NCBI GenBank assembly: GCA_900110635.1
Contig: FOEK01000009.1
Coordinates: forward strand, 62,001-126,000
Direction: 5' to 3'
Origin: Lachnospiraceae bacterium NE2001
GTDB taxonomy: Bacteria > Bacillota > Clostridia > Lachnospirales > Lachnospiraceae
Length of the DNA stretch: 64,000 nucleotides
In this document: piece by piece, positions 16,090-25,150 of the stretch
How positions within the stretch are numbered: position 1 is the stretch's first letter
Layout: each line of letters begins with the position of its first letter
Made by a program: the position numbers and the translations under genes
The notes under the pieces: generated by a model
Told to the model about the DNA's origin: nothing
The model's database searches: none
The model's input: the letters and a program-made list of their open reading frames with translations, nothing else

Positions 16090-17544
16090 ATGTATGATGT
16101 TATAATTGTGGGAGCCGGAGTGGTTGGCTCTGCCATAGCCTGGCAGTTATCCAGGTACGATTTATCAGTGCTTGTTTTAGAAAGGGAGACGGATCTTTGT
16201 GAGGGCACTAGCAAGGCAAATAGCGGAATAGCCCACGCGGGCTTTGATGCGATGCCAGGAACTCTCAAAGCAAAGTTAAATGTTCGCGGAAACCAGATGA
16301 TCCACGAGCTTTCAGATACATTGGGCTTTGCATTTAAAGAAAATGGTGCCTTTGTTCTGTGTTTTGACGAGGCAGACCATGGCGGTCTTGATGAGCTGTA
16401 CAATAGAGGCATTGCAAATGGAGTCGAAGGCCTCTCGATTATATCTGGAGATGAGGCGAGACAGCTTGAGCCATCTATCAGCGAGACGGTTGTGGCGGCT
16501 CTATATGCCAAAACCTCAGGCATAGTTTGTCCTTTTGAGATGACCATAGCATTTGCAGAGGTGGCAAATGTAAATGGCGCTCTTTTTGTCTTTGATACAG
16601 AGGTCACAGATATAACGAGCATGGGATCTGGTGCAAACGATGACAACAGTGGCTTTGTTGTGAGTACATCAAAGGGTGATTACGAGAGCAGGATCGTAAT
16701 AAATGCAGCAGGGGTCTATGCAGATACCATCCACAATATGGTATCTGGCACTGAAATGAAGATCACCCCTAGGCGGGGCGAGTATCATCTCCTTGATAAA
16801 GAGGTTGGCGAGACTGTGACCAGGACTATATTCCAGCTACCTACTAAGCTTGGAAAGGGCGTTCTTGTTACGCCGACGGTACACGGTAACCTTCTGGTAG
16901 GCCCATCTGCTGACAATCTGGAAGATAAAGAAGATACGGCGACTACCTCGGATGTGCTTGCATCACTAAAAGAAAAGTCGGCACTTTCTGTTCCAGGGAT
17001 ACCATTTAACAAAGCAATCACTTCATTCTCAGGTCTCCGTGCAGTTGGAGAAACAGGCGATTTTATTATAGAGGAGAGCGACGTTCCTGGATTTATTGAT
17101 GTTGCAGGTATCGAGTCTCCAGGACTTACAAGCGCTCCTGCCATCGGTGAATATGTGAAGGATATAGTCCAGGGGATATTCGCTAGAGAAGATGCAAGAG
17201 AAAATGGCTCGGATTCTTGTGAATATAAACTTCCTGAAAAGGAAGATTACATCGAGACTCGCAAAGGGCTAGTACATTTTGCATCTTTAACAATGGAGCA
17301 GCAAAATGAAATGATAAAATCAGATAGCTCCTACGGCAAGATTGTTTGTCGCTGTGAAAGTGTTACTGAAGGTGAGATTAGGGATGCTATAAAGAGACCA
17401 CTAGGTGCCACAACCCTCGATGGGGTAAAGCGTCGCACCAGAGCAGGAATGGGACGTTGTCAGGCAGGCTTCTGCAGCCCAAAGGTTATGGCAATACTCA
17501 GCGAGGAACTAAACATCCCACTAGATTCTATCTCAAAGAACTAA
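16090..17544 (+). CDS. GlpA/LhgO-like FAD-dependent dehydrogenase with BFD-type [2Fe-2S] domain
   Basis: A 484-residue flavoprotein. An N-terminal FAD-binding fold (VIIVGAGVVGSAIAWQLS) and the DAO-type substrate region resemble anaerobic glycerol-3-phosphate dehydrogenase subunit A and 2-hydroxyglutarate oxidases. The C-terminal 70 residues form a BFD-like cluster domain with four Cys (VCRCESV ... GRCQAGFC). ATG 16090 follows GGAGGGA; an in-frame TTG at 16075 lies before the ribosome binding site and is rejected. The next two genes complete a recurrent three-gene set that passes electrons from a reduced substrate, probably glycerol 3-phosphate. Confidence 0.85.
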   Translation: MYDVIIVGAGVVGSAIAWQLSRYDLSVLVLERETDLCEGTSKANSGIAHAGFDAMPGTLKAKLNVRGNQMIHELSDTLGFAFKENGAFVLCFDEADHGGLDELYNRGIANGVEGLSIISGDEARQLEPSISETVVAALYAKTSGIVCPFEMTIAFAEVANVNGALFVFDTEVTDITSMGSGANDDNSGFVVSTSKGDYESRIVINAAGVYADTIHNMVSGTEMKITPRRGEYHLLDKEVGETVTRTIFQLPTKLGKGVLVTPTVHGNLLVGPSADNLEDKEDTATTSDVLASLKEKSALSVPGIPFNKAITSFSGLRAVGETGDFIIEESDVPGFIDVAGIESPGLTSAPAIGEYVKDIVQGIFAREDARENGSDSCEYKLPEKEDYIETRKGLVHFASLTMEQQNEMIKSDSSYGKIVCRCESVTEGEIRDAIKRPLGATTLDGVKRRTRAGMGRCQAGFCSPKVMAILSEELNIPLDSISKN

Positions 17545-17545
17545 A

Positions 17546-17592
17546 GGCTTCTCCCTGGGGAGAAGCTGTCACCGAAGGTGACTGATGAGGGG
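17546..17592. repeat. Double-hairpin repeat after the GlpA-like gene
   Basis: Two adjacent hairpins, GCTTCTCC/GGAGAAGC and GTCACC/GGTGAC, followed by TGATGAGGGG, begin one base after the TAA stop. From memory, very similar units are dispersed in other gut Clostridia. This is a different family from the GGGGAC-core repeats but sits in the same position relative to a stop codon. Confidence 0.7.
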
Positions 17593-17629
17593 TACTATCT
17601 AGTATAACTTAAATGATAAGGTGAAATAT

Positions 17630-18937
17630 ATGAGAGAATTCGATATAGCTGTCATCGGCGGCGGCCCAGCCGGAATGGCTGCAGCAGTAGCCGCCCGTGA
17701 AAAGGGTGTAGAAAAAATTATAATATTTGAACGAGATCAGGTGCTGGGAGGCATCCTGAATCAGTGTATTCATAATGGTTTCGGACTGCATACATTTAAA
17801 GAAGAACTGACCGGTCCGGAATATGCAGAGAGATATTCAGATAAGGTTAAGAAGCTGGGGATTCCGTATGAGACTGGAACTATGGTTATGGATATCAGTC
17901 TTGAAGATTCTTCAGACGATGATAATACCACAAAGATTGTTACAATCCTTAGTCCAGAGCGCGGAGTTGAACAGGTTAAGGCAAAGGCTGTAGTCCTTGC
18001 AATGGGATGTCGTGAGAGACCGAGAGGTGCTCTGGGAATTCCTGGTTTCAGGCCACAGGGTATCTATACAGCAGGAACTGCACAGCGTCTTATCAATATT
18101 GATGGTGTAATGGTTGGAAAAGAGGTTGTTATCCTCGGTTCAGGCGATATAGGTCTTATTATGGCCAGAAGAATGACTCTTGAAGGCGCGCACGTTGCGG
18201 CAGTTTTTGAACTTATGCCATATTCCAATGGACTTAACCGAAATATCGTTCAGTGTCTTGAAGACTATGATATACCGCTCCTTCTCAGCCATACCATAGT
18301 TGATATAAAAGGCAAAGACAAGCTGGAAGGTGTTGTTGTTGCCGAGGTAAAGGACGGAAAGCCAATCAAGGGAACAGAGGTGCTGTATCCTTGTGATACG
18401 CTGCTTCTTTCCTGTGGACTTATCCCTGAAAATGAACTGTCCCGAAATTGTGGCGTAGAGATAAATCCGCTTACTAATGGTCCGCTTGTTGATGATAAGC
18501 TGGGTACGGATATTGACGGGGTCTTTGCCTGCGGAAATGTTCTTCACGTCCACGACCTGGTTGATTATGTATCAGCTGAGTCAAAGATAGCAGGTGAAAG
18601 TGCAGCTGAATATGTTATTAGTAAGCAATCTCAGGAAAATGATGAAGCATCTCAGACTGCATCTCTAAACAAGAAAGAGATGTATAAGTTTATAGCGAGA
18701 GATGGCGTGAGATATACAGTTCCGAATACATTTGACAAGAACAGTGATTCCGATATTCATATCAAGTTCAGGGTGACAGGCGTCTATAAGGATAAGTCAA
18801 TTGTTATAAAATGTGGCTCAACCGAGCTGCTTAGAAGAAAGACACGTGTTCTGATCCCAAGCGAGATGCAGGATATCTGCCTAAAGAACGAAAAGATAAA
18901 GATGGTAGACGGAGACGTAACAGTCTCACTAGAGTAG
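17630..18937 (+). CDS. FAD/NAD(P)-dependent oxidoreductase (GlpB-position flavoprotein)
   Basis: A 435-residue pyridine-nucleotide-disulphide-type oxidoreductase. The FAD-binding motif is AVIGGGPAGMAAAVAA at residues 6-21, a second dinucleotide fold is VVILGSGDIGLIMARRM near 165, and the C-terminal FAD contact is DIDGVFACGNVL. ATG 17630 is used because AAGGTG lies just upstream. It probably passes electrons between the GlpA-like subunit and NAD(P) or another carrier. It sits between the GlpA-like and DUF1667 genes, a conserved order in Clostridia. Confidence 0.85.
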   Translation: MREFDIAVIGGGPAGMAAAVAAREKGVEKIIIFERDQVLGGILNQCIHNGFGLHTFKEELTGPEYAERYSDKVKKLGIPYETGTMVMDISLEDSSDDDNTTKIVTILSPERGVEQVKAKAVVLAMGCRERPRGALGIPGFRPQGIYTAGTAQRLINIDGVMVGKEVVILGSGDIGLIMARRMTLEGAHVAAVFELMPYSNGLNRNIVQCLEDYDIPLLLSHTIVDIKGKDKLEGVVVAEVKDGKPIKGTEVLYPCDTLLLSCGLIPENELSRNCGVEINPLTNGPLVDDKLGTDIDGVFACGNVLHVHDLVDYVSAESKIAGESAAEYVISKQSQENDEASQTASLNKKEMYKFIARDGVRYTVPNTFDKNSDSDIHIKFRVTGVYKDKSIVIKCGSTELLRRKTRVLIPSEMQDICLKNEKIKMVDGDVTVSLE

Positions 18938-18959
18938 CTGTGTATAGCAGGAGACGATT

Positions 18960-19313
18960 ATGGAGAATAAAGAGTTTGTTTGTATATGCTGCCCAATGGG
19001 GTGCAGTCTATCAGTAGAGTTAGATGATGCTGGAAATGTAACCGAGGTGACTGGCAACACCTGTAACCGCGGCAGGGATTATGCCATATCTGAGGTCACA
19101 GCGCCAACCAGGATGGTGACGACTACTGTTAGAAGCGTTGAAGGCGTCAGCATCCCAGTTAAAACTAAAGAGCCGATTCCAAAGGGAAAAATATTCGAAT
19201 GTATGGAAGATATAAAGAAGGCAGTAGTCAGCCTTCCAGTTAAGGTCGGCGATACTATTGTCAGTAATGTGGCTGGAACTGGCATAGATATAGTTGCAAC
19301 CCGAAGCTTGTAA
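18960..19313 (+). CDS. DUF1667 protein, predicted iron-sulphur binding
   Basis: A 117-residue protein with Cys8, Cys11, Cys15 and Cys35 (VCICCPMGC ... GNTCNRG), the pattern of the cluster-binding N terminus of molybdopterin oxidoreductases. The molybdopterin part is absent. It follows the two flavoproteins by 22 bases and is probably the third subunit of that electron-transfer complex. The ATG has AGGAGA upstream. Confidence 0.85.
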   Translation: MENKEFVCICCPMGCSLSVELDDAGNVTEVTGNTCNRGRDYAISEVTAPTRMVTTTVRSVEGVSIPVKTKEPIPKGKIFECMEDIKKAVVSLPVKVGDTIVSNVAGTGIDIVATRSL

Positions 19314-19350
19314 AGCTTGATAAAATCTGTGCACAGTAGAGGAAAGATAG

Positions 19351-20082
19351 ATGACGGCATATTCAGTATTTGCTAAGTTATACGATAAAATGATGGACAA
19401 CATTCCATACGAAGAGTGGGAGCAGTACCTTCTTATGCTTATGTATAAGTCAGGAGTATCACCCGCCACAGCTGTTACAGAGATTGGCTGTGGAACTGGG
19501 ACTATGACAGGACTTCTCTACGAGGATGGCTTTAAAGTTACAGGACTGGATCTGTCCGAAGATATGCTGAAGGAAGCACGCAAGAAATATCCTGATATAG
19601 TTTTTACTCAGGGAGATATGAGGGACTTTGAACTTCCTGAAAAACAGGATGCTATAATAAGTGTATGTGATAGTATCAATTATGTACTAACTACTGATGA
19701 CCTGGCGAAGACATTTGGCTCAGTAAAGAAGAATCTTAAAAAGGATGGAGTCTTTATATTTGATCTAAAGACCAGGTACTTCTTCGAGAATGTATTAGAT
19801 GGCAGGACCTTCAGAGACCGTGGCCCAGGCTTTAAATGTATATGGAAGAATAGCTTCGATCAAGAAACCTGTATTCATCATTATTATCTGGATATAAAGA
19901 CGAAAGATAGTAGTGATTGGATACTAAGTAAAGAACATCATCAGCAAAGGGCGTATACAGCACAGGAAATTGTGGAAGCGGCGAAGAAAGCTGGCTTCGT
20001 GAGAGGCTCGGTATATGATGCATTTACTTTCGATAAACCAAGAAAAACCAGCGAGAGACTATATCTGGTTTTATACCAATAG
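19351..20082 (+). CDS. Class I SAM-dependent methyltransferase
   Basis: A 243-residue methyltransferase with motif I TEIGCGTGTMTGLL (about residues 46-59), the acidic end of strand 2 in GLDLSED, and motif II/III around ISVCDSINYV. It belongs to the broad methyltransferase type 11/25 group; the substrate cannot be read from the sequence. It starts 37 bases after the DUF1667 gene with GAGGAAAG upstream, and no promoter is obvious between. Confidence 0.85.
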   Translation: MTAYSVFAKLYDKMMDNIPYEEWEQYLLMLMYKSGVSPATAVTEIGCGTGTMTGLLYEDGFKVTGLDLSEDMLKEARKKYPDIVFTQGDMRDFELPEKQDAIISVCDSINYVLTTDDLAKTFGSVKKNLKKDGVFIFDLKTRYFFENVLDGRTFRDRGPGFKCIWKNSFDQETCIHHYYLDIKTKDSSDWILSKEHHQQRAYTAQEIVEAAKKAGFVRGSVYDAFTFDKPRKTSERLYLVLYQ

Positions 20083-20168
20083 ATTAGGTCATCTAGTTTC
20101 TAGTATTCTTAGCAAAAAATAGTCAATTTTCAGTAAATATATGCTTTTGTTTCTAAGAGATATGCATT

Positions 20169-20212
20169 ATTCTGCTATTATGTGAGATTACATAGTAGCA
20201 GAATATTTTTTT
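20169..20212 (+). terminator. Strong terminator just before the aldo/keto reductase gene
   Basis: A 15-bp stem (ATTCTGCTATTATGT with ACATAGTAGCAGAAT, one wobble) and a 6-base loop are followed by seven T. The ribosome binding site of the next gene begins about five bases after the T-run, leaving no space for a promoter. The hairpin is therefore either a readthrough terminator or a leader attenuator. Confidence 0.85.
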
Positions 20213-20230
20213 GATCGGAGGTTTTATAAG

Positions 20231-21157
20231 ATGCAAACAATAAATATATTAAATGGACCACAGGATGTGTCACGAATCATTCAGGGATGTATGAGAATGC
20301 CTTCTCTCACCAAGGAAGAAGCTGCAAAGGTTATCCGCACGGCTTACGACTGTGGTGTTAACTTCTTTGATCACGCAACCTGTTATGGCGCAGGTGAAGC
20401 AGAAATACGTTTCAGTGAGGCATTCCCGCTCACAGGTCTTAAGAGAGAGGATATATATATTCAGAGCAAATGTGGTCTATGTTTCGACAGAAATGAGTTT
20501 GACTGGACCAAGGAGACCATCCTCACCAGCGTAGATGAGATATTGGGAAGACTAAAGATTGATTATCTTGATACCCTGCTCCTGCATAGACCAGATGTTC
20601 TCTTTGATCCTGAAGAAGTGGCAGAAGCATTTGATCAGCTGGAGAAGGCTGGCAAGGTAAGATGGTTTGGCATCAGCAATCTGGTTCCTATGCAGATAGA
20701 GCTTCTGAAGAAGTATGTTAAGCAGAATCTTGTGATCAATCAGGTTCAGCTGTCACTTGAGCAGTCACAGCTTATAGATCAGGCTCTCTATATGAACAAC
20801 AAGACGACTGATTATTCAATCAATAGAGATGGAAACTGCCTCGATTACTGCAGACTGCACGATATAACAATTCAGGCCTGGTCACCGCTTCAGTTTGGTA
20901 TGTTTGGGGGAACATTTATCGATAATCCGGATTTTCCTGAGCTGAATAAGACTCTTGGCGAGCTTGCTGAGAGAGAAGGAGTATCCAAGACAGCCATCGC
21001 TATAGCGTGGATCCTCAGACATCCTGCTAAAATGCAGGCAATCATAGGTTCTATGAATCCTGATCACATCAAGGATGCTTGTGATGCGGCAAAGGTCAAT
21101 CTGTCACACCACGATTGGTATGAACTGTATCTTTCAGCAGGGAAGTTCCTGCCATAA
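20231..21157 (+). CDS. Aldo/keto reductase
   Basis: A 308-residue NAD(P)H-dependent reductase. The catalytic tetrad is visible: Asp and Tyr in NFFDHATCYGAGEAE, Lys in IYIQSKCG, and His in LLLHRPD. The cofactor-binding end matches the IAWILRHPAKMQAIIGSMNP pattern of YdhF-type members. It reduces small aldehydes or ketones; the substrate is unknown. A Gfo/Idh/MocA gene follows 60 bases later. It starts at ATG with GGAGGT. Confidence 0.92.
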   Translation: MQTINILNGPQDVSRIIQGCMRMPSLTKEEAAKVIRTAYDCGVNFFDHATCYGAGEAEIRFSEAFPLTGLKREDIYIQSKCGLCFDRNEFDWTKETILTSVDEILGRLKIDYLDTLLLHRPDVLFDPEEVAEAFDQLEKAGKVRWFGISNLVPMQIELLKKYVKQNLVINQVQLSLEQSQLIDQALYMNNKTTDYSINRDGNCLDYCRLHDITIQAWSPLQFGMFGGTFIDNPDFPELNKTLGELAEREGVSKTAIAIAWILRHPAKMQAIIGSMNPDHIKDACDAAKVNLSHHDWYELYLSAGKFLP

Positions 21158-21217
21158 AAAGTTTAGATAGTAGCATATTGAAACTAAGATATTGAATATA
21201 TAAAGAGGTAGAATACT

Positions 21218-22192
21218 ATGAGCAAGGTAAAATGGGGAGTTCTTGGAACTGCAAATGTGGCAGCATGGGGTACAATACCAGGTATGATCAAGGCGGAAAG
21301 CTGCGAGCTCTATGCAATCGCAGGCAGAAGCCTGGAAAAGGCAGAAAAGTATAAGGCTGATTTTGGCTTTGAGAAAGCCTATGGCAGCTATGATGAACTG
21401 CTGGAGGATGAAGAGGTTCAGGCAATCTATATCCCGCTACCCAATAATCTTCATAAGCCCTGGGTGATCAAGGCGCTTAAGGCAGGGAAGAACGTCCTAT
21501 GTGAGAAGCCTATTGGGTTAAATGCTGACGAAACCAGTGAGATGTTTAAGGTGGCGGAGGAGTCAGGTGTTCTTCTGATGGAAGCCTATGCCTATCTTCA
21601 TAGCCCATATGTTGAGAGCCTGAAGAAGGATGTGGCAGGTGGTGTTATCGGTGATGTGAAATATATAGAGACAGCATTTATCACACAGGGTTACAAGGAA
21701 GATATCCGTCTGTATAAGGACCTGGGTGGTGGTGCTATGTATGATCTGGGATGCTACTGTACAACTATGATACTTTCACTGATTGATTCCGATGTATCAT
21801 ACGTTAAAGCAGACGCGGAGTTTTCAGATAAAGGCGTGGATCTCGCGACAGCAGGTCTGATCCGTTTTGAAAATGGTACCAGGGCTTCATTTAACGTTGG
21901 TATGATCCTTGGAGAAGACACCAATGCAAGATTCGACAGACTATATATCTATGGTACCAAGGGAAGCATTCGTTCTGATGTTGAGTATAATCAGGAGGGT
22001 GAGGCTTCCTATAAGGTATATGTGGGCGATGAAGTGATCGAAAGAAAAATAAGTGTTCCACACAACTATTCCCTCGAGATAGAACAGTTTTCAAGATGTA
22101 TAATTCAAGGCGAGAAGCCTCATATCACTTCAGATTTCTCCATCAAGAACGCAGAACTGATAGATAGTGTACTTGAAGAGATCGGCTATTAG
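21218..22192 (+). CDS. Gfo/Idh/MocA-family oxidoreductase
   Basis: A 324-residue NAD(P)-dependent sugar or polyol dehydrogenase-like enzyme. The N-terminal Rossmann fold begins WGVLGTANVAAWG, the conserved lysine lies in CEKPIG (residues 94-99), and the C-terminal alpha/beta domain includes GGGAMYDLGCY. It likely oxidises or reduces a cyclic sugar; the substrate is unknown. Start is ATG after AAGAGGT. It is followed by an intrinsic terminator. Confidence 0.9.
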   Translation: MSKVKWGVLGTANVAAWGTIPGMIKAESCELYAIAGRSLEKAEKYKADFGFEKAYGSYDELLEDEEVQAIYIPLPNNLHKPWVIKALKAGKNVLCEKPIGLNADETSEMFKVAEESGVLLMEAYAYLHSPYVESLKKDVAGGVIGDVKYIETAFITQGYKEDIRLYKDLGGGAMYDLGCYCTTMILSLIDSDVSYVKADAEFSDKGVDLATAGLIRFENGTRASFNVGMILGEDTNARFDRLYIYGTKGSIRSDVEYNQEGEASYKVYVGDEVIERKISVPHNYSLEIEQFSRCIIQGEKPHITSDFSIKNAELIDSVLEEIGY

Positions 22193-22237
22193 AATAGCAA
22201 ATCTGTCATTTATAATTATAACAGTAAAAGCTGGTGA

Positions 22238-22265
22238 GGAGTCACAGATATGTGGCTCCTTTTAC
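22238..22265 (+). terminator. Intrinsic terminator after the Gfo/Idh/MocA gene
   Basis: A 10-bp stem AGGAGTCACA/TGTGGCTCCT with a GATA loop is followed by TTTT. Confidence 0.8.
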
Positions 22266-22269
22266 ATTT

Positions 22270-22337
22270 AATCACCAACCAAGAACCGTCCTCAATTGGT
22301 GATATCACCAGCTGGGGACGGTTCTCTTTTGGTGATT
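22270..22337. repeat. ATCACCA-family inverted pair sharing the GGACGGTTCT core (locus D)
   Basis: Two hairpins lie head to head. In each, ATCACCA and TGGTGAT arms enclose AGAACCGTCC or its complement GGACGGTTCT. The inner core matches the AAGACAG-family repeats elsewhere in the window while the outer arms differ. The inverted-pair arrangement is that of a REPIN/BIME. Confidence 0.8.
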
Positions 22338-22369
22338 GACCAATATGTCAATTTTATGATGACAGAAAG

Positions 22370-22399
22370 TTGACATAAATAATAGTTAAATGGTAAAAT
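22370..22399 (+). promoter_or_regulatory. Promoter of the pilus operon
   Basis: TTGACA (22370-22375), an 18-base spacer and TAAAAT (22394-22399) lie about 40 bases before the GTG start of the first pilus gene. Confidence 0.65.
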
Positions 22400-22440
22400 A
22401 TAGTATTCTCAAATGCTATGCCTTGTAGTGGGAGTGTTTC

Positions 22441-23046
22441 GTGGAAGAGAAAAGTACAGTAAATAAAACTGAAGATAAAAATGACCCAAGTGGTAATAAT
22501 TCGAGTAAAAAAAATGAAAAACAAAATAGTGATGCGAATAGCAAGAAGAGTAAGAAAAAGAAGACAGCAGTAAGCTATGCTATTGAGTTTTTCATAAAGA
22601 TCGGAATAACTGCATTAGTAGTAGCACTGTTGCTTGTATTCGTAGCCGGGGTTTATGTGAATCATAACAACTCATCCTATCCCATGATAAAGGATGGAGA
22701 TCTATGTCTTACGTATAAGCTTGCAAAACTTAAGCTGGGTGATGAAATAGCATACAAGAAGGATGGAAAGATTAAGTTTGGCAGGATAGTTGCGATGCCC
22801 GGTGATGTTATTGATATGAGTGATAATCATATTATCATCAACGGATATGGAGCTTATGATGATGCTGTTTATGAAACTACTGCGGAGGGAGCTTCGATTT
22901 CTTTTCCTTACTCTGTTCCCAATGATACGTATTTTGTTCTCAATGATTATAGAGATGATATTACAGACAGCAGGACTTACGGAGGAATAAGTAAGACAGA
23001 AACAAATGGCAAGGTGATACTGGTTCTTAGAATGCGTGGAATATAG
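22441..23046 (+). CDS. Signal peptidase I-like (S26) pilus assembly protein, SipA-type
   Basis: A 201-residue membrane protein. A charged Lys/Asn/Ser-rich cytoplasmic tail (1-43) leads to one membrane helix (about 46-73) and an extracellular S26 fold. The box that normally reads SMxP is NSSYPMIKDGD, so the catalytic serine would be Ser78. The position of the catalytic lysine (KRV before xPGD) reads FGRIVAMPGD, giving Gly114. Pilus loci of streptococci carry a SipA protein with the same Lys-to-Gly loss, so this may be a chaperone rather than a protease. The GTG start at 22441 has GGGAGTG upstream. First gene of the pilus operon. Confidence 0.8.
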   Translation: MEEKSTVNKTEDKNDPSGNNSSKKNEKQNSDANSKKSKKKKTAVSYAIEFFIKIGITALVVALLLVFVAGVYVNHNNSSYPMIKDGDLCLTYKLAKLKLGDEIAYKKDGKIKFGRIVAMPGDVIDMSDNHIIINGYGAYDDAVYETTAEGASISFPYSVPNDTYFVLNDYRDDITDSRTYGGISKTETNGKVILVLRMRGI

Positions 23047-23101
23047 TAATTATTTGTAGGTTTCTACAATTAAATAAAGCAGTATATGGAGGTATACAAA
23101 A

Positions 23102-24385
23102 ATGAAACAAAAGAAAACAAGGAAACTATTGACGTTAATAATAGTGACAATGATGACTGTTCTATTATTAGGTACTGTTGTAAGTGCAGCTGACAAGTAT
23201 GATCCGCCTGCTTCGGGTGATGCAACAACTGCTAAGTTTACTAAGTATTTGGTGGTGCCAAATGATACTAATATCCCTGCTCTTACATTTACTTACAGTA
23301 TAGCAGCTGGTGCTGCCGCAGCTGGAAACGCTAATAATCTTCCTGTATATGCAGGTGATGATACTGCCAGAGTTACAGGTAGTCCTTCAGTAGGAGATGC
23401 AGTTTTTACTGCCAATCAGACAACAACTGCTGGTGTTGCTGATGACGGAATAGCAAATGATACGGATCATAGATATGCTTCAACAGATGTTGCAATAGAT
23501 TTTTCAGGTGTAACGTTTAGTGAACCTGGAGTCTATAGATATATTATTACTGAGAATACAACTACACCATCAAATGTTACATATGAAACTGAAAACACAA
23601 GAACACTTGATGTAAATGTTATTGATAATAATGGAACTTTAGAGGTTGCATCATATGTAATGTATTATGGAACACTCACAGATCCTCAGAGTAAAACAAC
23701 TGTACAGGATACTACTGCAACAAAACCATCTCAAAAAGCAGGAATTGAAAAAGGAGATAAGTGTAATTCTTTCGTTAATAAGTTTCCTTCACAGGGAATA
23801 TATGTAGGAAAGAAGATAATTGGTAATCAGGCTTCAAAGGATAAATATTTTAGATTTGAAATAAAATTAACTAGAGCTGGAGCCGGTACAGTTATTAATG
23901 TCGCTGGTGATTATACAACATCTGCAATATCAAGTGATGTTAATGGTGCTACAACTATAGAAGCTGCTGATCTGACAGGTGGTGCAACAACGTATACGAA
24001 TCCTGATAAGATTACAACCCTTTCTGATGGATCTGCTACAGCCGTTTTCTATCTTCAGGGTGGTCAGTATGTTCAGCTTCAAGGTGTTCCGACGGGAGCT
24101 AATTATGATGTTGAAGAAATGAATTATTCAACTGATGGATATGAACAAGCTGCAACAAGTGCAAGTAACAAGTTTACAATTGGAAGCCTTGAGTTTAAGG
24201 ATGCCACATCTGGAGCTATTGCTCAGGGAGTAGATATAAAAACTGGTTATATTAATACAAAGAATGGTGTAATTCCAACTGGCGTTATCATTTCAGCTGC
24301 CGGACTTCTTGTGGTTGGTATTATAGCAGTCATCGGATTCGTATTCTTTGGAACACGTTCGAGAAGAAGATATGAGGATGATTAA
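23102..24385 (+). CDS. Major (shaft) pilin with FctA/Spy0128-type isopeptide domains
   Basis: A 427-residue sortase substrate with a signal peptide (residues 1-29, cut near SAADKY). An FctA-like domain (about 40-205) has the strand motif SEPGVYRYIITE that typifies intramolecular isopeptide pilin domains. A second beta domain (about 225-385, YVGKKIIGNQASKDKYFRFEI) resembles the DUF7601 fold also seen at the end of the large adhesin. The C terminus is a sorting signal: VIPTG (390-394), a hydrophobic helix, then TRSRRRYEDD. It would be polymerised by the sortase encoded next. AGGAGGT-like GGAGGT precedes the ATG. Confidence 0.88.
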   Translation: MKQKKTRKLLTLIIVTMMTVLLLGTVVSAADKYDPPASGDATTAKFTKYLVVPNDTNIPALTFTYSIAAGAAAAGNANNLPVYAGDDTARVTGSPSVGDAVFTANQTTTAGVADDGIANDTDHRYASTDVAIDFSGVTFSEPGVYRYIITENTTTPSNVTYETENTRTLDVNVIDNNGTLEVASYVMYYGTLTDPQSKTTVQDTTATKPSQKAGIEKGDKCNSFVNKFPSQGIYVGKKIIGNQASKDKYFRFEIKLTRAGAGTVINVAGDYTTSAISSDVNGATTIEAADLTGGATTYTNPDKITTLSDGSATAVFYLQGGQYVQLQGVPTGANYDVEEMNYSTDGYEQAATSASNKFTIGSLEFKDATSGAIAQGVDIKTGYINTKNGVIPTGVIISAAGLLVVGIIAVIGFVFFGTRSRRRYEDD

Positions 24386-24404
24386 TTCTTAGGATGGATA
24401 AAGT

Positions 24405-25112
24405 ATGAAGCGTTTTTGGATATGGATGAATATCATATACGAGAAACTGATGTTAGTCGTCTTTCTTGTGGCGCTTCTTATAGTAATATATGGGCTTTAT
24501 GATGCATGGTACGTGTTCAATAAAGCCGATGATGACAGTTACTTGAAATATAAGCCAGTCGCTGGAAATGCGGTGCCTGAAAATGCACCATTTACAGAGT
24601 ACTATGTTGCCTGGGTAACTGTTGATGATACGACAATTGATTTCCCTGTTATGCAGGGAGACAACAATATGAAATACCTGAATGTAAACCCGTACGGTGA
24701 GTATTCTCTGTCCGGAAGCATATTCCTGGATAGTAGAAATACTGCTGATTTCAGTGATGATTATTCGATCCTATATGGTCATCATATGGAGTATGGTGTA
24801 ATGTTCGGAGCGCTCGATGATTTTCTTGATAAGGATTATCTAAAGGAGCACAGTACGGGAACACTGATAGTGGGACGTGATGGCAGCAAGTCTTATAAAC
24901 TGGGAATATTTGCATCCATGAAGGTGAATGTATATGAGAAAAAGGCTTTGGATCCTGTAAGCCTGGAGGAAATCTCCAGACTGATCGAGGATGAGGCCGA
25001 AGTTTATAATACCTCCATTAATAAAAGTGATCATATACTTACACTTTCCACTTGCACAGAGCCAGTCTCTACAAACAGGCTGCTTGTGTTCTGCTATATT
25101 TACGAGGACTAG
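24405..25112 (+). CDS. Class B sortase (pilus polymerase)
   Basis: A 235-residue membrane-anchored transpeptidase with one N-terminal helix (residues 15-33). The catalytic His is in the YGHHM motif (126/127), Cys217 lies in LSTCTEP and Arg225 lies in TNRLLVF. The TLSTC context and the helix-rich N terminus fit class B, the type used for FctA-like pili. It would cleave the xIPTG signals of the pilin and the adhesin and join them. It sits between its two substrate pilins, 19 bases after the first. Confidence 0.92.
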   Translation: MKRFWIWMNIIYEKLMLVVFLVALLIVIYGLYDAWYVFNKADDDSYLKYKPVAGNAVPENAPFTEYYVAWVTVDDTTIDFPVMQGDNNMKYLNVNPYGEYSLSGSIFLDSRNTADFSDDYSILYGHHMEYGVMFGALDDFLDKDYLKEHSTGTLIVGRDGSKSYKLGIFASMKVNVYEKKALDPVSLEEISRLIEDEAEVYNTSINKSDHILTLSTCTEPVSTNRLLVFCYIYED

Positions 25113-25150
25113 ATCGTTATTGTTCCGATTTTAGAAATTAGGAAATATCT

